64,000 nt of DNA from Alistipes sp. ZOR0009 (GCF_000798815.1 NZ_JTLD01000004.1:328511-392510), one strand, 5' to 3'. Shown: positions 1 through 10,123, counted from the first letter of the stretch. The notes: generated by a model not told the origin, from the sequence alone. Program-made: numbers and translations.

Positions 1-1158
1 GGAGCGAGAAGAGAGCATCCAGCATGGGACTCTCTTTGCTTCGATTATGGGAAAAACGAAGTCATTCATTTTTTGTTATCTAACTGCAAATACTGGTTAG
101 ACGAATTTAAATTTGACGGCTTTCGGTTTGATGGAGTAACATCCATGCTTTACTATACGCATGGACTGAACGAGGAATTTACCGGCTATAACGACTACTA
201 CAACGGGCAGCAGGACGAAGATGCCATTGTTTACCTCATGCTAGCGAACAAGCTCATCCACCAAGTCAATCCTTACGCTATTACCATTGCGGAAGAGATG
301 AGTGGAATGCCTGGATTAGCAACCAAGCTAGAAAATGGAGGATTCGGTTTTGATTTTAGAATGGCAATGGGCATTCCAGACTACTGGATAAGACTTATTA
401 AAAATTACGAAGACGAAAAATGGAACCCTGGAGATATATACTGGGAGCTAACAAACCGTAGAAAGGAAGAAAAAACGATCAGCTACGCTGAAAGTCACGA
501 CCAAGCGCTTGTTGGTGATAAGACTATCATCTTTAGGCTTGTTGATGAAAAAATGTACACCCACATGATGAGGTCGTCAGCATCTTTAGCGGTTGACAGG
601 GGCATTGCACTACACAAAATGATACGCTTAATCACGTGCGCTACCATAAACGGAGGTTACCTTAACTTCATGGGAAATGAATTTGGCCATCCTGATTGGA
701 TTGATTTTCCGAGAGAAGGCAACGGATGGTCGTATAAGTATGCACGAAGACAGTGGAGTTTGAGCACAAACAATGATCTTAAATACACCTACCTTTACGC
801 TTTCGATAAAGCAATGATCCAACTCATAAAAAAAGAGAGAAATTTTCAGACACAATCGTTGCATAAGCTATGGGATAATGAGCACGATCAAGTGTTTGCG
901 TTCAGCCGCAACCATCTTGTATTTGTATTTAACTTCCATCCAACAAATTCTTTCACCAACTACGGAATTCTAGCCAAAGAAGGGAAGTACCAGCTGCTGT
1001 TAAGCACCGATTTTATAGAATTTGGAGGTTTTGGATTAGTTGACCAAAACGTTGAATACTTCACGCAGCCCGACTCCCAACACAGGGAAGAGAGGAAGGG
1101 ATGGTTAAAACTATACATTCCGACTCGAACAGCAATTGTACTCCAAAAAGTAGACTAA
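1..1158 (+). CDS. glgB: 1,4-alpha-glucan branching enzyme, 3' part (GH13, eukaryotic-type)
   Basis: Partial gene: the frame is open from base 1, so the N-terminal CBM48 and first part of the barrel lie outside the window. The enzyme makes alpha-1,6 branches in glycogen in the cytoplasm. The visible part carries the GH13 catalytic set: the nucleophile Asp in FRFDGVTSM (codon 130-132), the acid/base Glu in ITIAEEMSG, and the stabiliser Asp in YAESHDQA. It ends in the all-beta C-terminal domain (IPTRTAIVLQKVD). The sequence resembles human GBE1 more than E. coli GlgB (for example NFMGNEFGHP and LHKMIRLIT), which is usual for the branching enzyme of many Bacteroidota. A nested hairpin follows the stop. 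Confidence 0.95.
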   Translation, partial: GARREHPAWDSLCFDYGKNEVIHFLLSNCKYWLDEFKFDGFRFDGVTSMLYYTHGLNEEFTGYNDYYNGQQDEDAIVYLMLANKLIHQVNPYAITIAEEMSGMPGLATKLENGGFGFDFRMAMGIPDYWIRLIKNYEDEKWNPGDIYWELTNRRKEEKTISYAESHDQALVGDKTIIFRLVDEKMYTHMMRSSASLAVDRGIALHKMIRLITCATINGGYLNFMGNEFGHPDWIDFPREGNGWSYKYARRQWSLSTNNDLKYTYLYAFDKAMIQLIKKERNFQTQSLHKLWDNEHDQVFAFSRNHLVFVFNFHPTNSFTNYGILAKEGKYQLLLSTDFIEFGGFGLVDQNVEYFTQPDSQHREERKGWLKLYIPTRTAIVLQKVD

Positions 1159-1168
1159 AAAATAAGCA

Positions 1169-1217
1169 ATAGCAGCGCTCCCAAATCACAATTTGGGATT
1201 AACGGAAGCGTTGCTAT
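1169..1217 (+). terminator. Nested hairpin after glgB
   Basis: An outer 11-bp stem (ATAGCAGCGCT at 1169-1179 with AGCGTTGCTAT at 1207-1217, one G-U pair) encloses a perfect 7-bp hairpin (CCCAAAT 1180-1186, loop CACA, ATTTGGG 1191-1197). It sits 11 bases after the glgB stop. No T tract follows, so it may be a 3' stabiliser or a weak terminator rather than a classical intrinsic terminator. Confidence 0.55.
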
Positions 1218-1357
1218 CTCATAAATAAATACCCACCAACATAAATAACGCTAATTGTTTTTAGCGGAATTACAGCAATATGGGGCTGTATTGCGCAGTA
1301 TTGCCACATATATTTCCTTAATTTTCAGCAATATTTTTAATTTTGGGCGAAAGTTAC

Positions 1358-1365
1358 TATATTTG
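1358..1365 (+). promoter_or_regulatory. Bacteroidota -7 box (TATATTTG) for rimP-nusA-infB
   Basis: TATATTTG fits the TAnnTTTG consensus used by the Bacteroidota primary sigma factor. It lies 68 bases before the rimP ATG and 29 before the leader hairpin. No well-spaced TTG -33 box is visible; a T-rich stretch occupies 1334-1344. Confidence 0.55.
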
Positions 1366-1393
1366 CGCCGTAAAGGAGAAGATCCAATACCGC

Positions 1394-1413
1394 GGGGGAC
1401 ACGTTTGTCCCCC
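1394..1413 (+). promoter_or_regulatory. GC-rich leader hairpin before rimP (attenuator candidate)
   Basis: GGGGGACA (1394-1401) pairs perfectly with TGTCCCCC (1406-1413) around a CGTT loop and is followed by CTTTT. It lies between the TATATTTG promoter and the rimP start at 1433, so the operon transcript must pass it. A stem plus short T run within a 5' leader looks like an attenuator; a rimP leader element is known from gammaproteobacteria. Attenuation here is inference. Confidence 0.5.
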
Positions 1414-1432
1414 CTTTTGTTATCAAAAAAGT

Positions 1433-1900
1433 ATGGTAGATCAATCGTTTGTACAAAAAATAGTTGATGATAAGCTGGTGGAACTAGGCCTATTTTTAGT
1501 GGATCTAAAAATAGATACCGCCAACAGAATTGACATTGCCATTGATGGAGACAACGGCGTTGGGATAGACCAATGCATCGCAGTAAGTCGTGCCGTAGAA
1601 GGTTCGTTAGACCGAGAAAAGGAGGATTTTGAGTTAACAGTAGCCTCTCCTGGAGTTGGACAACCATTTAAGGTGCATCGTCAATACCTAAAATCCGTAG
1701 GACGCAAGGTAGAGGTCGTTTTAAACGATGGAACAAAAATTGCAGGCACGCTAAGCGATGTTGGCACAGAATATTTCGAGGTTACCTACAGCGAAAAGCA
1801 GCTGATAGAGGGAACTAAGAAAAAGCAAGCCGTAGAGGTAAAGAAGCAGTTCGCTTTTACCGAGGTAAAAACAACAAAAGAAGTAGTATCATTCAAGTAG
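1433..1900 (+). CDS. rimP: Ribosome maturation factor RimP
   Basis: 156-residue protein that assists late 30S subunit assembly in the cytoplasm. The N-terminal alpha/beta domain runs to about residue 80 (ELTVASPGVGQPF is the typical end), followed by an SH3-like C-terminal domain (GTLSDVGTEYFEVTY) and a lysine-rich tail. The frame is open upstream to 1343, but that stretch reads through the leader hairpin. The ATG at 1433 starts with MVDQSFVQKIVDDKL, the usual family start, so 1433 is chosen. First gene of rimP-nusA-infB, the classical order; nusA begins 15 bases after the stop. Confidence 0.93.
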   Translation: MVDQSFVQKIVDDKLVELGLFLVDLKIDTANRIDIAIDGDNGVGIDQCIAVSRAVEGSLDREKEDFELTVASPGVGQPFKVHRQYLKSVGRKVEVVLNDGTKIAGTLSDVGTEYFEVTYSEKQLIEGTKKKQAVEVKKQFAFTEVKTTKEVVSFK

Positions 1901-1915
1901 ATAAGTTCGTTGCAG

Positions 1916-3154
1916 ATGGAAAATCTAAACCTTACAGAAACGTTCGCGGAGTTTAAGCAGCTCAAGAACATCGACCGCCCTACCATGATGAGCGTACTCG
2001 AAGACGTATTTCGAGGCCTGCTTATCAAACTTTACGGGAGCGACGAGAACTTCGATATCATTGTCAACATAGACAAGGGTAATCTGGAGATTTACCACAA
2101 CCGTATTGTAGTAGCCGACGGCGAACTAGAGGATCCAACCAAGGAAATTCCACTTAGCGAAGCAAAAAAAATCGATGAAGAATACGAGGTAGGAGAAGAA
2201 GTATCGGAAGAAGTTCGATTTGAAAAATTTGGACGTCGCGCCATACTTGCACTACGCCAAAACCTAGCTGGCCGCATTCTTGACTTAGAAAAGGCAAGCA
2301 TCTTTGACAAGTACAAAGATCGCATTGGGCAGGTAATAAATGGCGAGGTTTACCAAGTATGGAAGAAGGAGATTTTGGTGCTTGATGAGGAAAATAACGA
2401 ACTTATCCTCCCACGTACCGAACAAATTCCTGCCGATTTCTACCGAAAAGGAGATACTATAAAGGCAGTAGTTGTACGCGTAGAAATGCGCAACGCAAGT
2501 CCGCTAATTATACTTTCTAGAACATCACCTGTATTCTTAGAAAGGCTATTTGAGCAGGAAGTTCCAGAAATTTTTGATGGCTTAATCACCATTAAAAAGA
2601 TTGTTCGCGTACCTGGCGAGCGTGCAAAAGTTGCCGTAGAAAGTTACGATGAACGCATTGATCCAGTAGGAGCTTGCGTTGGAATGAAGGGCTCCCGCAT
2701 CCACGGAATAGTACGTGAGTTACGCAACGAAAATATTGACGTAATCAACTTTACGAATAATACCCAACTTTTTATTTCGCGCGCGCTTAGCCCTGCTAAG
2801 ATCAGCACAATTAAGCTGGATGAAGAAAACAAAAAGGCTGATGTTTACCTAAAACCAAACGAGGTTTCGTTGGCTATTGGTAAGGGTGGCCTAAACATTA
2901 AGTTGGCCGGACAGCTGACTGGATACGACATCGATGTATACCGCGAAAGCGTTGAGGATGAAGAAGACGTATCGCTAGATGAATTCAGCGACGAAATTGA
3001 AGGATGGATCATCCAGCAGCTCAAGAATATTGGCTGCGATACGGCAAAGAGCATCTTGGAGATATCTGTCGCCGAGCTGGTTCGCCGCACAGACCTTGAA
3101 GAGGAAACCGTTCTCGAGGTTGTAAACATACTACGCTCAGAATTTGAGGAGTAG
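1916..3154 (+). CDS. nusA: Transcription termination/antitermination factor NusA
   Basis: 412 residues. NusA binds RNA polymerase and modulates pausing, termination and antitermination. Domains in order: N-terminal RNAP-binding domain (about 1-125), S1 domain (about 130-200), KH1 (VGMKGSRIHGIVREL) and KH2 (AIGKGGLNIKLAGQLTG), then a short helix-hairpin-helix type tail (IGCDTAKSILE, VAELVRRTDLEE). It lacks the full duplicated acidic repeats of E. coli NusA, as is usual outside Proteobacteria. A TTG at 1910 is in frame, but the ATG at 1916 gives the expected MENLNLTETF start. Middle gene of the rimP-nusA-infB operon. Confidence 0.95.
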   Translation: MENLNLTETFAEFKQLKNIDRPTMMSVLEDVFRGLLIKLYGSDENFDIIVNIDKGNLEIYHNRIVVADGELEDPTKEIPLSEAKKIDEEYEVGEEVSEEVRFEKFGRRAILALRQNLAGRILDLEKASIFDKYKDRIGQVINGEVYQVWKKEILVLDEENNELILPRTEQIPADFYRKGDTIKAVVVRVEMRNASPLIILSRTSPVFLERLFEQEVPEIFDGLITIKKIVRVPGERAKVAVESYDERIDPVGACVGMKGSRIHGIVRELRNENIDVINFTNNTQLFISRALSPAKISTIKLDEENKKADVYLKPNEVSLAIGKGGLNIKLAGQLTGYDIDVYRESVEDEEDVSLDEFSDEIEGWIIQQLKNIGCDTAKSILEISVAELVRRTDLEEETVLEVVNILRSEFEE

Positions 3155-3210
3155 TAATATGTAAAGAATAGTTTTTAACTTTAGCCTTCATAAAAATCGA
3201 TAGGATAAGT

Positions 3211-6200
3211 ATGACGCAGGACAAATCAACCAGACTCTTTAAAGCAGCGAAAGAGTTTAATGTAGGGGTACAAACTATTGTAGATTTCCTTCATAAAAAA
3301 GGAGTTCAGGTAGAAGCGAACCCCAACGCCAAAATAAATACCGATGCATACCTATTGCTCGAGAAAGAATTTGGTAAGGAATTTAAGCTTAAAGAAGAAG
3401 CCAGCCGGGTGGATTTAAAAAGCATGCGCGAGAAGAAAGCTCCCGTGTCTATAGACGATGTGAGCAAGAATCGCGACCTTACCGATGACGATGAAGAAGA
3501 GGGCGATGATGACGATTCTGCAAAGAAAATCATCGTTAAAGATACAACGAGCACGGAACGCCGTAAGCCTGCCGAACCGGAAGTTGAGAAGGTTGAAGTG
3601 CCCCAAATAAAGGGTCCAAGCATAGTTGGCAAAATTAACCTTGAGGATATGCGCTCTAAACGTCCTGCTGCTGAGGAAGAGCCTGCACAACCAGAGGTTA
3701 AGGAACAAGTTATGGCAAAGGAGGAACCGGTTAAGATTGCGGAGGTTGAAAAACCTCTAGTAGAATTAAAATCGGAAGAACCCACCAAAGTTGCAGAGCC
3801 TGTAGTAGCCAAAGTTGAACCTGCACAACCTGCTGCTGCCACGGTTACCCTTATCGAAACAAAAGAAAATGCAGCGCCAGCTGAAGAGGCTAAACCTGCT
3901 AAGAAAACCGAAACAAGCGAAGGCAAACATAATAATCGCCCAGAGCCAACTCCAACGTCGAAACCTGAGGTGGCAAAACCTGTAGAGGGCAAGGTGGGCG
4001 TTGAAGAAACGAAAACAGAATTAGTGAAAGAAGTTGAAAACGAGATGGTGGCTGAAGCAGCCTCCGAAAACGGCGAAGAGCTGTACAGAGCCGAAGTTGA
4101 GAAGCTTTCGGGCCCTACAGTAGTAGGAAAAATAGATCTATCAGCATTCGCGCCAAAGAAAAAACCTGTTGCAACATCGGCTGCAAACGCAGCAGCAGCG
4201 GCAGATAAGAATAAAAAGAAGCGTAAGCGTATAAAGCCGGACCAAAAGGTTAACGTAGAGAACGCTGCTAAGCCACAGGAACAACGCCCTCAATTCCCTC
4301 CAAGAGACAAGCCGCTTCAAAAGGGGCCTAAGCAAACTGACGCAAACCGTCAGCAAGGAGGTGGAAATAGACCTAACCAACCTGGAAATGCACAACAAGG
4401 ACAGGGAGGTAACCGTCCTAGTTTACCAAATCGCAATGCAGGAGGAAACAATGCAAACCGTCCGAAGATTACGGCCAAGCGCCCAGTACATAAGGAGGTT
4501 AGCGATGAGGATGTACAAAAACAAATTAAGGATACACTTGCCCGTTTGACCTCTAAGGGAGCCAAAACGAAGAGCTCAAAATATCGTAGAGATAAGAGAG
4601 ACGATGTTCGCCAGCGTATGATGGAAGAACAGGAGATGGCCGACGCAGAACGTAACATCATTAAGGTTACCGAGTTTGTTACCGTAAACGAACTTGCAAA
4701 CATGATGGACGCACCTGTAACGGATGTAATCGGAGCCTGTATGAACCTCGGGTTGATGGTATCTATCAACCAACGTTTGGATGCGGAAGCACTTGTACTA
4801 GTAGCTGAAGAGTTTGGCTACAAGGTAGAGTTCGTTGCTGCGGATATTCAGGAGGCAATTCAAGAGGTAGAAGACTCTCCAGAAGATTTACTACCACGTT
4901 CTCCAGTTGTAGCGGTGATGGGACACGTTGACCACGGTAAAACCTCGCTTCTCGACTACATTCGTAAAGCAAACGTTATTGCAGGCGAAGCTGGTGGTAT
5001 TACACAGCACATTGGAGCTTACTCTGTAAAGATTGACGATAATAGAAGAATTACCTTCCTTGATACACCAGGACACGAAGCGTTTACAGCGATGCGTGCC
5101 CGTGGAGCGAAAGCTACCGACGTTGCAATCATTATTATTGCGGCAGACGACAGCGTGATGCCTCAAACCAAGGAAGCAATTAACCACGCAGTGGCTGCAG
5201 GCGTGCCAATGGTATTTGCCATTAATAAGGTAGATAAGCCTGGAGCGAATGCTGATAGGATTCGTGAGCAGCTGGCTGCCATGAACTACTTGGTAGAAGA
5301 CTGGGGTGGAAAGTACCAAGTACAAGAAATTTCGGCAAAGCAAGGACTAGGAATAGAGGAGCTACTTGAGAAAGTGCTACTTGAATCGGAACTTTTAGAG
5401 TTGAAAGCTAATCCAAATAAGAATGCAGTAGGTACTGTAATTGAGTCGACCCTTGATAAGGGACGTGGATACGTAACTACGATGCTGGTACATGCTGGAA
5501 CGCTTAATATCGGTGATGTTGTTCTATCTGGACAATACTACGGTCGCGTGAAGGCAATGTTTAACGAACGCGGAAAGAAGATTACCAAAGCGGGCCCATC
5601 GACACCAGTACTAATGCTGGGATTGAACGGAGCACCTACTGCGGGAGAAACCTTTAACGTGCTAGACGAACGTGAGGCAAAGGATATTGCCAACAAGCGC
5701 GAGCAGCTACAACGTATGCAAGGGCTACGTGCCACCAAGCACATTACGCTCGACGAAATTGGTCGTCGTATTGCAATTGGAAACTTCAAGGAACTTAACG
5801 TTATTGTTAAGGGTGACGTAGACGGATCGATTGAAGCGCTTACAGACTCGTTGATTAAGCTTTCGAATGAGGAGGTACAGGTTAACGTGATTCACAAAGC
5901 GGTTGGACAGATTTCTGAGTCGGACGTACTGCTTGCAGCAGCATCGAACGCGGTGATTGTAGGTTTCCAAGTTCGCCCATCGACTAACGCACGCCGTTTG
6001 GCCGAGAAGGAAGGAATTGAAATTCGCCACTACTCGATTATTTACGACGCCATTAACGAGGTGAAGGATGCAATTGAAGGTATGCTATCGCCAGAGCTTA
6101 AGGAGGAAACTACCTGCTCGGTTGAAGTAATGAACGTATTCAAAATCACCAAGGTGGGTACGGTTGCAGGATGTATCGTAAGAGAAGGAACTGTAACGCG

Positions 6201-6402
6201 TAATACCAAGATTCGCATCATCCGCGACGGTATTGTAATCTACACCGGAGATTTGGGCTCGTTGAAACGCTTTAAGGATGACGTTAAAGAGGTGAAGACA
6301 GGCTTTGAATGCGGTTTGAACATCAAGAACTACAACGACCTGAAGGAGGGAGACTTCATTGAAGGATTTGAAGTGGTTGAGATTAAGAAAACGCTTGACT
6401 AA
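3211..6402 (+). CDS. infB: Translation initiation factor IF-2
   Basis: 1063 residues. GTPase that places initiator tRNA on the 30S subunit. A first IF2_N helical domain (about 1-55) is followed by a long low-complexity region rich in Lys, Glu, Pro and Ala, then Asn/Gln/Gly (about 60-440). A second IF2_N domain lies near 480-540. The G domain begins with GHVDHGKTS near residue 571, with DTPGHEAF (switch II) and NKVDKPG (G4). Domains II-IV follow. The ATG at 3211 begins with [15 protein letters not shown], the normal start. A weak TAACTTTA box (about 3177) could give an extra promoter in the 56-base gap from nusA. Confidence 0.97.
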   Translation: MTQDKSTRLFKAAKEFNVGVQTIVDFLHKKGVQVEANPNAKINTDAYLLLEKEFGKEFKLKEEASRVDLKSMREKKAPVSIDDVSKNRDLTDDDEEEGDDDDSAKKIIVKDTTSTERRKPAEPEVEKVEVPQIKGPSIVGKINLEDMRSKRPAAEEEPAQPEVKEQVMAKEEPVKIAEVEKPLVELKSEEPTKVAEPVVAKVEPAQPAAATVTLIETKENAAPAEEAKPAKKTETSEGKHNNRPEPTPTSKPEVAKPVEGKVGVEETKTELVKEVENEMVAEAASENGEELYRAEVEKLSGPTVVGKIDLSAFAPKKKPVATSAANAAAAADKNKKKRKRIKPDQKVNVENAAKPQEQRPQFPPRDKPLQKGPKQTDANRQQGGGNRPNQPGNAQQGQGGNRPSLPNRNAGGNNANRPKITAKRPVHKEVSDEDVQKQIKDTLARLTSKGAKTKSSKYRRDKRDDVRQRMMEEQEMADAERNIIKVTEFVTVNELANMMDAPVTDVIGACMNLGLMVSINQRLDAEALVLVAEEFGYKVEFVAADIQEAIQEVEDSPEDLLPRSPVVAVMGHVDHGKTSLLDYIRKANVIAGEAGGITQHIGAYSVKIDDNRRITFLDTPGHEAFTAMRARGAKATDVAIIIIAADDSVMPQTKEAINHAVAAGVPMVFAINKVDKPGANADRIREQLAAMNYLVEDWGGKYQVQEISAKQGLGIEELLEKVLLESELLELKANPNKNAVGTVIESTLDKGRGYVTTMLVHAGTLNIGDVVLSGQYYGRVKAMFNERGKKITKAGPSTPVLMLGLNGAPTAGETFNVLDEREAKDIANKREQLQRMQGLRATKHITLDEIGRRIAIGNFKELNVIVKGDVDGSIEALTDSLIKLSNEEVQVNVIHKAVGQISESDVLLAAASNAVIVGFQVRPSTNARRLAEKEGIEIRHYSIIYDAINEVKDAIEGMLSPELKEETTCSVEVMNVFKITKVGTVAGCIVREGTVTRNTKIRIIRDGIVIYTGDLGSLKRFKDDVKEVKTGFECGLNIKNYNDLKEGDFIEGFEVVEIKKTLD

Positions 6403-6424
6403 TAGAGCAAATTTAGCATATACC

Positions 6425-6454
6425 AAAAGGGCATCGAACTTGATGCCCTTTTTT
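6425..6454 (+). terminator. Intrinsic terminator of rimP-nusA-infB
   Basis: AAGGGCATC (6427-6435) pairs with GATGCCCTT (6442-6450) around a GAACTT loop and is followed by a run of T. It lies 23 bases after the infB stop. Confidence 0.92.
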
Positions 6455-6509
6455 GCGTTACCCAGCACCATGCAGGGAGTGCCCTGCCCTATCTCGGAGA
6501 ATTAACGGT

Positions 6510-8042
6510 ATGAAAAAGGTATTGACCCTCGTATTTACGCTTGTTACGCTTATCTCTACTTGTCTTGCCGGTCCTGCTAAGAGCATTGCCCCCAAGCGGG
6601 AGATGCGGGCGGCCTGGATTGCCTCGGTTGAAAACATAGATTGGCCATCGAAAGCTGGGCTATCGGCTGAGGAGCAAAAGAAGGAGCTAACCGCCTTAGT
6701 TGAAAAACTAAATGAGGTAGGAATCAACACTATCGTACTACAAATTAGGCCCTACGGCGATGCGCTTTACGAGTCGAAAATAGAGCCTTGGTCGAAATAC
6801 CTAACAGGGAAGCAAGGTGTAGCACCGCAATCGGGGTTTGATCCGCTGTCGTTTATGATTGAGGAGTGCCACAAGCGGTACATGGAACTTCATGCCTGGT
6901 TTAACCCTTACAGGGTAGCCAAGACAGACGATGCAGAGGTGAATGCGCAGCATGTAAGCCGTAAGCATCCGGAGTGGCTCGTTACGTATGGCAAGCTAAA
7001 GGTTTTAGACCCAGGGTTACCGCAAACGCGCGAATACGTAACGCAGGTAATTATGGATGTTGTACGTCGGTACGACGTGGATGGCATTCACTTAGATGAC
7101 TACTTCTACCCCTACAAAATAAAAGGCGTTGAATTTAACGATAAGAGCTCTTTTGCAGCGCATTCGCGAGGTTTTAAGCCATCGCAAAAGAATGACTGGC
7201 GAAGGGACAACGTTAACCTTATCATTAAAATGCTTGCCGACAGCATACACGCCGCTAAACCATACGTAAAGTTTGGAGTATCGCCATTCGGAATATGGCG
7301 AAATAAGAAATCGGATGCGCGCGGATCGGAAACGAACGGTGGGCAAAATTACGACGATTTGTATGCCGATATTTTGCTATGGCTACAAAACCGTTGGGTA
7401 GATTACATTGTGCCGCAGCTGTACTGGCATATCGGAATGAAATCGGCCAACTACGAAACGCTGGCCAAATGGTGGGCAGCCAACTGCCACGGGGTACCAC
7501 TCTATATTGGACAGGGTGTTTACAAGATAGATGCCCAATCAAAAGATAAGGCATGGGCAGATGGAAAGGAGATAGCACGACAAATAACCCTGAACCGAAG
7601 CATACCACAGATACAGGGAAGCTTTTTCTATAGCGCCAAGTCGTTTATGCAAAATCCGATGGGCTTAAACAGCAAGCTAAAAAAAGAATTTTACCGCTAC
7701 CCTGCGCTTATTCCGACCACACCACGGTTAGATAGCATTGCCCCCGCCAAACCCACCAACCTTGTGGCTAAAAAAGGAGCTTCGATCATAAAGCTGAGCT
7801 GGGCTGCAGGAGATAGCACTGCTACCGATGGGGAAAAAAGTCGCTACTACGTGGTTTACCGGTTTGATGATGATGATGACCTAAATAACCCAGCCAACAT
7901 ATATACCATTACAAGAGATACAAGTATCACCCTAAAAAGAAGGCAAGCGCTTGAGCGGGGAAAGGTACGCTTCTGCGTAACAGCACTTGACAGGCTAAGC
8001 AACGAGAGTGAGCCTACCGAGAAAGTAACGGTGAGAATGTAG
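6510..8042 (+). CDS. Secreted glycosyl hydrolase-like protein, GHL10 (PF02638) family
   Basis: 510 residues. The start at 6510 (MKKVLTLVFTL) follows a GGAGA ribosome site and gives a clean signal peptide ending near ISTCLAG. An upstream in-frame start at 6453 would overlap the infB terminator and is not used. The body has the GHL10/YngK-type barrel signature: REMRAAWIASVENIDWPSK, IVLQIRPYGDALY, LHAWFNPYRV, VDGIHLDDYFYPY and VSPFGIWR. A C-terminal fibronectin III-like domain spans about 410-510. The family acts on polysaccharide or peptidoglycan-derived glycans, but no substrate can be named. It stands alone, with its own upstream terminator and a gene-free kilobase after it. Confidence 0.85.
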   Translation: MKKVLTLVFTLVTLISTCLAGPAKSIAPKREMRAAWIASVENIDWPSKAGLSAEEQKKELTALVEKLNEVGINTIVLQIRPYGDALYESKIEPWSKYLTGKQGVAPQSGFDPLSFMIEECHKRYMELHAWFNPYRVAKTDDAEVNAQHVSRKHPEWLVTYGKLKVLDPGLPQTREYVTQVIMDVVRRYDVDGIHLDDYFYPYKIKGVEFNDKSSFAAHSRGFKPSQKNDWRRDNVNLIIKMLADSIHAAKPYVKFGVSPFGIWRNKKSDARGSETNGGQNYDDLYADILLWLQNRWVDYIVPQLYWHIGMKSANYETLAKWWAANCHGVPLYIGQGVYKIDAQSKDKAWADGKEIARQITLNRSIPQIQGSFFYSAKSFMQNPMGLNSKLKKEFYRYPALIPTTPRLDSIAPAKPTNLVAKKGASIIKLSWAAGDSTATDGEKSRYYVVYRFDDDDDLNNPANIYTITRDTSITLKRRQALERGKVRFCVTALDRLSNESEPTEKVTVRM

Positions 8043-9112
8043 CAGGGGAAAGCAATGAGATTATAAAATAGTCGTGGAGAAGGGAAACGTAATATATTTA
8101 ATGTAAAAAGGATTACAGTCCCCTACCCCTGCCGAAGACTCCCGCTACCCACTAAGCGCTATACAAAATAGCGTACACAAAAAGAAAATGCTATAACAGC
8201 AAACAGGTAATGGCCTATAAATAGAAAATACGACTGCGAGTAATCTAGCTAACCTAGTAAATATTGATCGGAAGCAAATACGTTTTCGATCTCTTTTTTT
8301 TACATCCTGCAGAAAACAAATGCATAAAAAGCTATGCAAATTGACAGCCTCCGATACCCATCATGTGAGCATGTTTGCTACAAATAAATAACCTGTAACC
8401 CGTTTGACATAGCCATTTTAAACGATTACCAGCCATTTTAAAGCGATTAACATGCCATTTTACCATCTTACAATCCCGTTTTTACCATTTACACAGATGT
8501 TTTTACGGTTTACATGCCCGTTTTTTAGCTTTACATACGCTGTAATACATCTTACAACCTTGCATTTATATTTTACAGCATCTGCATAACGATTGACATA
8601 CCTGTTTTTTGTACTAACAGAGGTGAAGCATTACTAACATAAAGGAAATGACATGTACTAAAAGCAAGCACCTGCTCACATATACACCTATAACACACCA
8701 AATAAATCTTCTACTAAATACGAGCAACAATAACCTCCTAGGAAAGAAAGTAGACCATTAACCTCCATTAAAAGCGTTAGCCCTACCATAAAAAACAAAA
8801 GAGTAGCCATCATCTAAATAAAATTAGGAAGAATAGCATAAAACATCCCTCGATAAAAGAAACAGTGTGCAAAAAATAGGCATTTTTAAGGCTATAACGA
8901 GCAATCTAACCACATAAATACATATAAATCAAACTAACAAACATTTACACATAAATACAATCATATCAATCCGCTTTAAAAAGCCTGTATTGCAATAATT
9001 ACACTTAAACTGAAATTCAAAAACAACAACCCACAAGCTAACGTTTATTATTTCATGTAAAAATTCTTATATTAAACATAAAGCTATTTGATGAATGTTT
9101 TGTAAATTGAAC
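8043..9112. other. Gene-free kilobase holding a 21-bp repeat array
   Basis: No convincing gene in either direction; the short open frames here lack family features or ribosome sites. The stretch is AT-rich, increasingly so from 8640 to 9060. Its one organised element is the tandem array at 8404-8613. A further TTAC-starting unit-like stretch at 8631 suggests the array decays rather than ends sharply. No terminator with a T tract was seen after the hydrolase gene. Confidence 0.7.
8404..8613. repeat. Degenerate tandem array, ten units of 21 bp (array A)
   Basis: Ten units start at 8404, 8426, 8447, 8468, 8489, 8510, 8531, 8552, 8573 and 8593; lengths are 22, then 21 seven times, then 20 and 21. 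Each begins TTACA or a close variant (TTGACA, TTACC, TTAACA), and most carry a T run at unit positions 12-17. Middle units share a CCCG or GCCA before the T run. Total length is 210 bp. Stops in all forward frames argue against a protein. Confidence 0.8.
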
Positions 9113-10081
9113 ATGTCTAACTCAATATTCGAACATATGAACAACAGGCAAGAATCAAAAGCTGCGATGTACTATGTTTCTCGAGATTTTCTTATTCTCA
9201 ATGAACCAATCGTAAATAGCCTTCCTAAAGGTTCAATGCTGCTTAACAGCTTAAAAGTATCTCTTAACAGCTTAACAACAGCAAAAAATCAGCAAGCAGT
9301 AAATAATACAGGTATTGTAATAGACAAAAACAGCCAGAAAAGACTGATTGTCGAATTAAGTACCGAGATAAAGGATAAAATACTTGCTTATGCTGGATTA
9401 GAAGAAGTTAAAGGGATATCGCAAAAGATAAACTTCAGCAAATCTAATCTAATGCGCTCTTCGGATAGTACGCTAATTGAACGATGCTTCATTATAGAGA
9501 CTACTGGAAGAGAGCATGTAGCCAAGATGGAAGAGTACCATCTTACAATAGAAGAGCTAGACGCGTTAAATGCAATGGTTAAGGATTTTGAAAAAAACAT
9601 CACAACTCCCCGAATAACGGTAACCGAAAAGTCGGTTGCAACCAAACGAATAGAAGAGCTGATTACGGAAATAGATGCCATCCTATCAAAAGTAGACCTT
9701 ATAGTAAATACCCAAAAAAAGATTCACCCCATTTTTTACAACCACTATCAAAAGGTACGTAAAGTAGTAATGCTACAAGGCAGCTCGCTTAAAGTGAAAG
9801 CCCATGCATTTGACCATGCAAGCAATGAGGGGATAAAGGGTGTGCTATTTGAGTTCGTTCCAGAACAGAATCATCAGCAGCCAAATGCAACACACGGAAG
9901 GACACGTCCAATACTAATAAAGAAGACGGCAAACAAAGGATCGTTTCATGTAAAATCGATACCCGCAGGAAACTACACCGTTACCATATCGAAACCAGGA
10001 TACGAAACCCAGGTAATAACCGTATACGTTGCAGATAACGAACTCACCATTATAGAAGTTTTCTTAGTACGAAATACCTAA
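9113..10081 (+). CDS. Unknown helical protein with C-terminal carboxypeptidase-regulatory-like domain
   Basis: 322 residues from the ATG at 9113 (MSNSIFEHM); an ATG at 9095 would add six residues. No signal peptide or membrane segment. Residues about 1-215 look mostly helical with charged stretches. Residues about 225-320 resemble a carboxypeptidase regulatory-like or PEGA-type beta sandwich: SSLKVKAHAFDHASNEGIKG, then GSFHVKSIPAGNYTVTISKP and GYETQVITVYV. The protein at 62151 has the same plan (helical N half, small beta C domain) at nearly the same length. Function unknown. The 21-bp array A lies about 500 bases upstream. No clear ribosome site is visible, as is common in this phylum. Confidence 0.75.
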   Translation: MSNSIFEHMNNRQESKAAMYYVSRDFLILNEPIVNSLPKGSMLLNSLKVSLNSLTTAKNQQAVNNTGIVIDKNSQKRLIVELSTEIKDKILAYAGLEEVKGISQKINFSKSNLMRSSDSTLIERCFIIETTGREHVAKMEEYHLTIEELDALNAMVKDFEKNITTPRITVTEKSVATKRIEELITEIDAILSKVDLIVNTQKKIHPIFYNHYQKVRKVVMLQGSSLKVKAHAFDHASNEGIKGVLFEFVPEQNHQQPNATHGRTRPILIKKTANKGSFHVKSIPAGNYTVTISKPGYETQVITVYVADNELTIIEVFLVRNT

Positions 10082-10123
10082 AAGATTAGGCTTAGCAATA
10101 AAGGCTTAATCCATCAGAATATA

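Noticed and set aside
1343..1432. Longer RimP starting at 1343
   Set aside because: The extra 30 codons lie over the promoter and leader hairpin and do not resemble RimP.
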